A stretch of DNA of 64,000 bases from Bacillus marasmi (GTDB lineage Bacteria; Bacillota; Bacilli; Bacillales; Cytobacillaceae), in NCBI RefSeq assembly GCF_902168435.1, contig NZ_LR656172.1:1-64000 (forward strand). The letters are read 5' to 3'. Positions 59,812-64,000 of this stretch are shown here, one piece after another. The notes under the pieces were generated by a model that was not told the origin of the DNA, did not search any database, and saw only the letters and a program-made list of their open reading frames with translations. The first letter of the stretch is position 1; the number at the start of each line of letters is the position of its first letter. A program made the position numbers and the translations under genes.

Positions 59812-59905
59812 AAACAGGGGGACGGTTCTAAACAGGGGGACGGTTCTACCGTTTCCCTAAATTCTTCCAATTTCAATAGGACGAGGGACCTGTCCCTGTG
59901 GACCA
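59811..59905. repeat. Class 2 palindromic element, right border of the BMC locus
   Basis: GAAACAGGGGGACGGTTCTA is partly duplicated, followed by CCGTTTCCCTAAATTCTTCC, then GAGGGACCTGTCCCTGTGGA. It has the same orientation and order as the element at 45171. Confidence 0.8.
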
Positions 59906-59992
59906 TGGACCAACCCCAACCAAAAAAGCCGCCAGGAATCCCAATCCCTAGCGGCTCAATACTAATCCAAAATCCAAGACCAACAATCCAAA

Positions 59993-60304
59993 TCACTTAT
60001 TATAAACATACAACTCTTCATCTTGATTCCGCTTATATCGGAACACGCACGCAAACACAAAAATCAGCGCCGTTAACACCCAAGTAAACAAAAACGCCAT
60101 GCCGAGCCCTTCGTTCGCGCTATGTGAAGGAGTTGAAAATTCACTATAAACAGCAGATAAAACTGGATATGCCATAAACCCAAAAGCTACCACAAATGCC
60201 GCGATCTTTCCGCGCGTCTTCCGCTCAACCTTTGAATAAACCAACAAAGTACTAAAGAAGAGCAAGAGCAACGACAATACTGCAACCACTAATATAATCT
60301 GCAA
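59993..60304 (-). CDS. Small membrane protein (103 aa)
   Basis: Three hydrophobic segments (3-22, 35-52 and 70-90) with a basic loop (SKVERKTRGK) and a charged tail predict a three-helix membrane protein. The start is TTG 60304 with AAGGGAGAGG seven bases upstream. No family is recognised. It is convergent with the BMC activase gene. The 60305-60580 stretch is AT-rich and shows no convincing gene. Confidence 0.55.
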   Translation of the reverse strand: MQIILVVAVLSLLLLFFSTLLVYSKVERKTRGKIAAFVVAFGFMAYPVLSAVYSEFSTPSHSANEGLGMAFLFTWVLTALIFVFACVFRYKRNQDEELYVYNK

Positions 60305-60588
60305 ACCAGCCTCTCCCTTCCTTTTTCAGCTATATTACTATTTCAAGAAAGAAATAAAAAATCCTCCTAAAAATTTAGAATTTTTTAAAATTAACCCAAA
60401 TAGACAAAATTCTACCAAAATCGGGGGAAAATGGCGAAAAATCACAACCGCCATAAAAATCAAACCAAAACAATGCGCGAATAATGTTATTTTTATAAAA
60501 TAAATACCGTTTGTAACTTCAAATAAATTAGGCTTCATAAATTGCACTAAAATCTATGAAAATCGCAAGTATCATTTTCACAACAATT

Positions 60589-60607
60589 GTATATACTATG
60601 TATATAC
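60589..60607. promoter_or_regulatory. Probable MazE operator
   Basis: Two copies of the self-complementary GTATATAC (60589-60596 and 60600-60607) are 11 bp apart, one helical turn, and 80 bases upstream of the antitoxin start. Autoregulation by MazE or MazEF at such palindromes is usual. Confidence 0.65.
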
Positions 60608-60686
60608 TTTTCGGTTTGGGGGTGATATAATGTGTTCCAAGGAACAGTCAGAAAATAAAAAAAATCAAAATAAAGGGGTTGACTAC

Positions 60687-60938
60687 ATGTCTACAGTTAT
60701 AGCTCAAAAGTGGGGTAACAGTTTGGGTATACGTATTCCCAAAGAGGCTGCTGATAGAATAGGTATCGACCAGGGTTCCGAAATGGAATTAAGTGTGATT
60801 GGGAGCGAAGGTGTCATCACTTTAAAACCAAAAAGAACACGGAAAAAATACACATTAGAAGAACTAATATCACAGATTACTCCTGAAAATCGACACGAAG
60901 AAATTGATTTTGGAACCGAGGGGCGTGAATTGATTTAA
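60687..60938 (+). CDS. mazE: MazE-like antitoxin (AbrB-type)
   Basis: The 83-residue protein has the AbrB/MazE swapped-hairpin domain (VIAQKWGNSLGIRIPKEAAD) followed by a C-terminal acidic tail (ELISQITPENRHEEIDFGTE) that should thread through the toxin. ATG 60687 lies eight bases after TAAAGGGG; the frame opens earlier at 60630 without family similarity. Its stop overlaps the mazF start by one base (TAATG), typical of type II toxin-antitoxin pairs. Confidence 0.92.
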   Translation: MSTVIAQKWGNSLGIRIPKEAADRIGIDQGSEMELSVIGSEGVITLKPKRTRKKYTLEELISQITPENRHEEIDFGTEGRELI

Positions 60939-61315
60939 TGCAAGCAATTGTACCAGAGCGAGGAGATTTAATCGTATTAAACTTCAATCCACAAGCTGGC
61001 CACGAGCAAGCTGGGAGAAGGAACGCTATTGTTTTATCACCGAAACAATTCAATCAAGCGACAGGATTTATTGCCGTTTGTCCTATTACCAATCAAAAGA
61101 AGGGATATCCCTTTGAAGTAGAATTACCAAAAGAGGGAATATCACTAGATGGTGGTGGCTACCCGATAACTGGTGTAATATTGACTGATCAAGTTAAATC
61201 ATTGGATTGGACAGCGCGAAACCTAAAAGTACTAAAAAAATATGATTCAGATGATGAAAATATAGATGATATTTTAGATGAATGCCTTGCCAAAATAGGA
61301 ACATACCTAACATAA
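60938..61315 (+). CDS. mazF: MazF-like mRNA interferase toxin
   Basis: The 125-residue protein belongs to the PemK/MazF fold: RGDLIVLNFNPQAGHEQAGR has the conserved Gln/Arg face, then RNAIVLSPKQFNQATGFIAV, CPITNQKKGYPFEVEL and VILTDQVKSLDW. It would cleave RNA at short single-stranded sites; the motif is not predictable. It overlaps mazE by one base. This is not the core Bacillus ndoA locus, because alr is not adjacent, so it is an accessory pair. Confidence 0.93.
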   Translation: MQAIVPERGDLIVLNFNPQAGHEQAGRRNAIVLSPKQFNQATGFIAVCPITNQKKGYPFEVELPKEGISLDGGGYPITGVILTDQVKSLDWTARNLKVLKKYDSDDENIDDILDECLAKIGTYLT

Positions 61316-61342
61316 TCCTTTCCCCCAGAAAGGGTTATTTTT
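61314..61342 (+). terminator. Terminator after mazEF
   Basis: AATCCTTT pairs with AAAGGGTT (one G-U) around CCCCCAG, then ATTTTTAT. Confidence 0.75.
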
Positions 61343-61409
61343 ATGAATTTATTTTATAGGAAAAGCTATATAAAGCATTTTGGAAAAATCGATATAAAGG
61401 AGGACCACC

Positions 61410-61964
61410 ATGGGCGATTTTGGAGCAAAGAAATTCACAGCGAAAAATGGAGAAGGCTTTACCGTCCGAACCGCTTTACCAAACGACGCCGCACAAGTAC
61501 TAACCTTAAACAAAGCAATCTTTGCAGAAGCGCCATATTTGCTAACGACACAAGCGGAATTCACGATAACACCCGAACAAGAACAGCAATTTTTACAACA
61601 GACACTTGATGCTCCTGGAAAAATAGCCCTCGTTGCCGCAACCGAAACCGAAATCATCGCATTTTTACACTTTGAAAACGGCCACAGACAACGAATCCAA
61701 CATCAAGGCACACTAAGCATGAGCGTAAAAAGAGAATTCCGAAACGAAGGAGTAGGAACAGCCCTGTTAAAATCACTCCTCGAATGGGCAGAAACCAACC
61801 CCTTAATCGAAAAAGTCTGCCTCGAAGTGTTCGCCGACAACATACCGGCCATCAACCTCTACAAAACCCTGGGCTTCACTGAAGAAGGCCTCAAAAAAAG
61901 AGCCATCAAAAAATCCAATCACGACTATCACGATCTAGTCCTAATGGCACGCTTCGTAGACTAA
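61410..61964 (+). CDS. GNAT family acetyltransferase
   Basis: The 184-residue protein has the acetyl-CoA motif A SMSVKREFRNEGVGTALLKS (R/Q-x-x-G-x-G/A form EGVGTAL) and motif B VCLEVFADNIPAINLYKTLG, FTEEGLKKRA, as in Rim/RibT-like N-acetyltransferases. The substrate is unknown. TAAAGGAGGACC precedes the ATG. The stop lies just before a short class 2-like remnant (CCGAAACAAGGGGGCAG). Confidence 0.9.
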   Translation: MGDFGAKKFTAKNGEGFTVRTALPNDAAQVLTLNKAIFAEAPYLLTTQAEFTITPEQEQQFLQQTLDAPGKIALVAATETEIIAFLHFENGHRQRIQHQGTLSMSVKREFRNEGVGTALLKSLLEWAETNPLIEKVCLEVFADNIPAINLYKTLGFTEEGLKKRAIKKSNHDYHDLVLMARFVD

Positions 61965-61989
61965 TTCCACCGAAACAAGGGGGCAGATT

Positions 61990-62700
61990 ATAGCCCCTTT
62001 AAGTGCCCTATTTCTTTGGTTTTCTAAAATTAAGACTACTTAGAGCACCCATAAGTGCCCTGTTTTTTTATCTAGTTTAAAATTGAGGGCACTTAGAGTA
62101 TCTATAAGTAACCTATTTTTAAGACAATCCAAAATCAAGGACAAAAGCCCATTTAAGTTACCTATTTTTAAGTTAATAAAAAAACGAGGGTACTAATAAC
62201 TCCTATAAGCGACCTATTTTTAAGCTAATTAAAAATAGAGGGCACTAAGCACACTTATAAGTGCCCTGTTTTTTTATCTAGTTTAAAATTGAGGGTACAT
62301 AGAGCATCTATAAGTACCCTATTTTTAAGACAATCCAAAATCAAGGACACTAAGCCCATTTAAGTTACCTATTTTTAAGTTAATAAAAAAACGAGGGTAC
62401 TAATAACACCCATAAGCGACCTATTTTTAAGCAAATTAAAAATTGAGGGCACTAAGGACACCGATAAGTGCCCTGTTTTATATCTAGTTTAAAATCGAGG
62501 GCACTTAGAGTATCTATAAGTAACCTATTTTTAAGCTAATTAAAAATCGAGGGTACTTAGAACATCTATAAGCACCCTGTTTTTTAGAAAATATTAAATT
62601 AAGGGCACATAGAGTACCTATAAGTGCCCTATTTTTTAGACAATCTAAAAACGAGGCCACTTATCACCCTCATAAGCACCCTATTTTTCAGCCAATCCCA
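61990..62700. repeat. 52-bp array, 14 units with 207-bp higher order (GTGCCCT family)
   Basis: AAGTGCCCT-type anchors fall at 62001, 62053, 62106, 62155, 62207, 62259, 62312, 62362, 62414, 62466, 62518, 62570, 62622 and 62674. Complete units pair GTGCCCT with AGGGCAC over a 24-base loop. Blocks of four units (62053-62258 and 62259-62465) are nearly identical, and a third block begins at 62466. Bases 62700-62799 are low-complexity and hold no gene. Confidence 0.92.
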
Positions 62701-62799
62701 AATTAAGATCACCAATCCATCCCCCACTAGTGATCCCAACCCAACAAAAAAAGCAGGACCCCCACCAGGCCCCGCAACCAAAAACCATCAATCCCCAAA

Positions 62800-64000
62800 T
62801 CACCTACCACTCACCGCCACAAACCATTCCTTCCCATTAAACACATTCGGCGCGGGCACTTGCTCCTTCACACCATTCCTCAGCAAATAATTCACATTCT
62901 CCGGAAACTCAAGCACCGCACCATCCGGCAGCGCTACCACCAACACCGGGTTCGCCGACCGCGCACCACGCACCGACAACTTCCCGTCCTTAAACATCTC
63001 AGCCGCCGCCACATACCGCAAACCCGAAACATCATCACCACTACCGCCACCAGCGCCATTCCAAGCCAACCCCAAATGCCCCGCCACAACACCCGCAAGC
63101 TCCGTATTATCCAACAATCCGCTCGGCTTCCCAGGCCCGAACGCATACAGCGACACATCCTCACCCGTGTGCCCATGCGACGTAAACCCGAGCCGCGCCC
63201 GCTGTGCCAGCATCTTCGTCATCTCAATCTCCATACTCTTCACATCATGCGCCCGCGCCAGCCGCCGCCACTCATCCTTACTCAAATCCTTCAACCCGTA
63301 GCGCACCGCCACATCCTGCAAATTCCCACGGTCCTTCTCCATCGTCGAAATCGCACCCTCAAGCGTCAGCCCAGCCCGCTGCAACGGACCAACAAACAAC
63401 TCCGGTTCAGACTTCATATACGTTATATCCGTCACACCGTTGCCAATCGACAGCCCGCCATTGCCATGGTCCGTCACCGCAATCACCAACGTATTCCCAT
63501 CCTTCGCAGCAAAATCAAGCGCGCCCCGCACTGCCTCATCAAAGCCCAGCACCTCGCTCACAATCCCAACCGGATCATTCTTATGCGCCGCCCAATCAAC
63601 CTTGCTACCCTCAACAAACAAGAAAAATCCTCGATCCTGCTTCGACAACAACCCAATCGCCGCCTTCGTCATCTCCGCCAAAGACGGCTGCTCCGGCGTC
63701 AACGACTCCCGGTCAAAATGATTGCTCATACCACCACCAGCAAAACTACCCCAAACCTTCACACCCCGGGACCCAACAGCCTCAGCCTCGGATCCAGTCC
63801 CATCCGCACCAGAACCAGCCCCGGCCCCGGCCAATCCACCATTCGCAGCTACCTCATCAACCACCTTACCCAACTCATCCCGATTCCGCACAACCCGATA
63901 ACCTTGACTCTTCAACACAGGCACCAAATTCTCCTTATCACGGCGATTCTTTGAAAGCAACGCATCCATCCCGCCACCAAGCACCACATCAATCCCCTGA
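62800..64000 (-). CDS. Alkaline phosphatase, C-terminal part (runs off the window)
   Basis: The frame stays open to base 64000 (QGIDVVLGGGMDALLSKNRR at its upstream end), so the N-terminus with signal peptide and catalytic Ser is outside. The visible 400 residues contain metal-site motifs of the PhoA family: FVEGSKVDWAAHKNDP, VIAVTDHGNGGLSIG and GFTSHGHTGEDVSLYAFGPG, followed by a C-terminal domain with copper-oxidase-like beta strands. A Gly/Ala/Ser-rich run (GGLAGAGAGSGADGTGSEAE) interrupts the early part. The enzyme would release phosphate outside the membrane. Stop is at 62800-62802. Confidence 0.9.
   Translation of the reverse strand, partial: QGIDVVLGGGMDALLSKNRRDKENLVPVLKSQGYRVVRNRDELGKVVDEVAANGGLAGAGAGSGADGTGSEAEAVGSRGVKVWGSFAGGGMSNHFDRESLTPEQPSLAEMTKAAIGLLSKQDRGFFLFVEGSKVDWAAHKNDPVGIVSEVLGFDEAVRGALDFAAKDGNTLVIAVTDHGNGGLSIGNGVTDITYMKSEPELFVGPLQRAGLTLEGAISTMEKDRGNLQDVAVRYGLKDLSKDEWRRLARAHDVKSMEIEMTKMLAQRARLGFTSHGHTGEDVSLYAFGPGKPSGLLDNTELAGVVAGHLGLAWNGAGGGSGDDVSGLRYVAAAEMFKDGKLSVRGARSANPVLVVALPDGAVLEFPENVNYLLRNGVKEQVPAPNVFNGKEWFVAVSGR

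Noticed and set aside
60338-60547. 69-codon minus-strand ORF upstream of mazE
   Set aside because: Hydrophobic AT-rich frame without ribosome site; overlaps the likely promoter region.
61990-62700. Possible CRISPR array
   Set aside because: Segments between anchors are themselves repeated in blocks of four units; no spacers of foreign type and no cas genes.
62860-63954. 364-codon plus-strand ORF opposite alkaline phosphatase
   Set aside because: Arg/His/Pro-rich shadow of a real gene with clear phosphatase motifs on the other strand.

Overview
The window reads as the chromosome of an endospore-forming, facultatively anaerobic member of the Bacillaceae (Bacillus in the broad sense). SpoIID, SpoIIQ, Usd, SpoIIID, Mbl, FabZ, YwpF and Ssb occur in nearly the order seen in the ywm/ywp region of Bacillus subtilis. 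A YwqA-YwqB pair and a sporulation-type cell-wall amidase follow. Shine-Dalgarno sites are strong, and GTG or TTG starts are common.

Layout: 0-11.8 kb is the sporulation, shape and lipid core. 11.9-20.5 kb is a loose set of accessory genes (methyltransferase, membrane proteins, a pair of DoxX paralogues around an alpha-glucosidase, metallo-hydrolase, DUF2306, DUF192). 20.5-29.5 kb is a Tad (Flp) pilus operon headed by a cyclic-di-GMP-I riboswitch, followed by pilin, prepilin peptidase, TadE, TadG-like, CpaB-like, TadZ, TadA, TadB and TadC. 29.6-36.3 kb holds a broken lipoprotein gene, the amidase, folE plus a short-chain dehydrogenase, and a zinc-ribbon protein with an HtrA-like protease. 36.3-41.2 kb is ywqA-ywqB. 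41.3-45.4 kb is mostly repeats with three small genes. 45.5-59.8 kb is a complete glycyl-radical-enzyme bacterial microcompartment (BMC) locus. 60-64 kb has a small membrane protein, mazEF, a GNAT acetyltransferase and a truncated alkaline phosphatase.

The BMC locus can be read as one pathway. A PocR-domain histidine kinase and an AraC-type response regulator are divergent from the shell and enzyme operon, which has a catabolite-repression (cre) site in front. GlpF admits glycerol or 1,2-propanediol. The glycyl radical diol dehydratase, switched on by its own activase, makes a 3- or 2-position-deoxygenated aldehyde inside a shell built from BMC-H, BMC-T, a PduK-like BMC-H and a BMC-P. A CoA-acylating aldehyde dehydrogenase and PduL yield an acyl phosphate, while an iron alcohol dehydrogenase reoxidises NADH. 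Several enzymes carry short amphipathic helices that look like encapsulation peptides. The dehydratase appears to carry one inside an internal 58-residue insertion.

The most unusual feature is the intergenic DNA. At least nine tandem arrays, from several families with unrelated sequence, all repeat at 51-53 bp, and most units contain one inverted repeat. In addition there are two families of GC-rich palindromic elements: one (GGGGGAC/GTCCCCC) in the first 36 kb, often placed exactly on stop codons, and another (AAACAAGGGGACGGTTCT type) from 41 kb on, which brackets the BMC locus.
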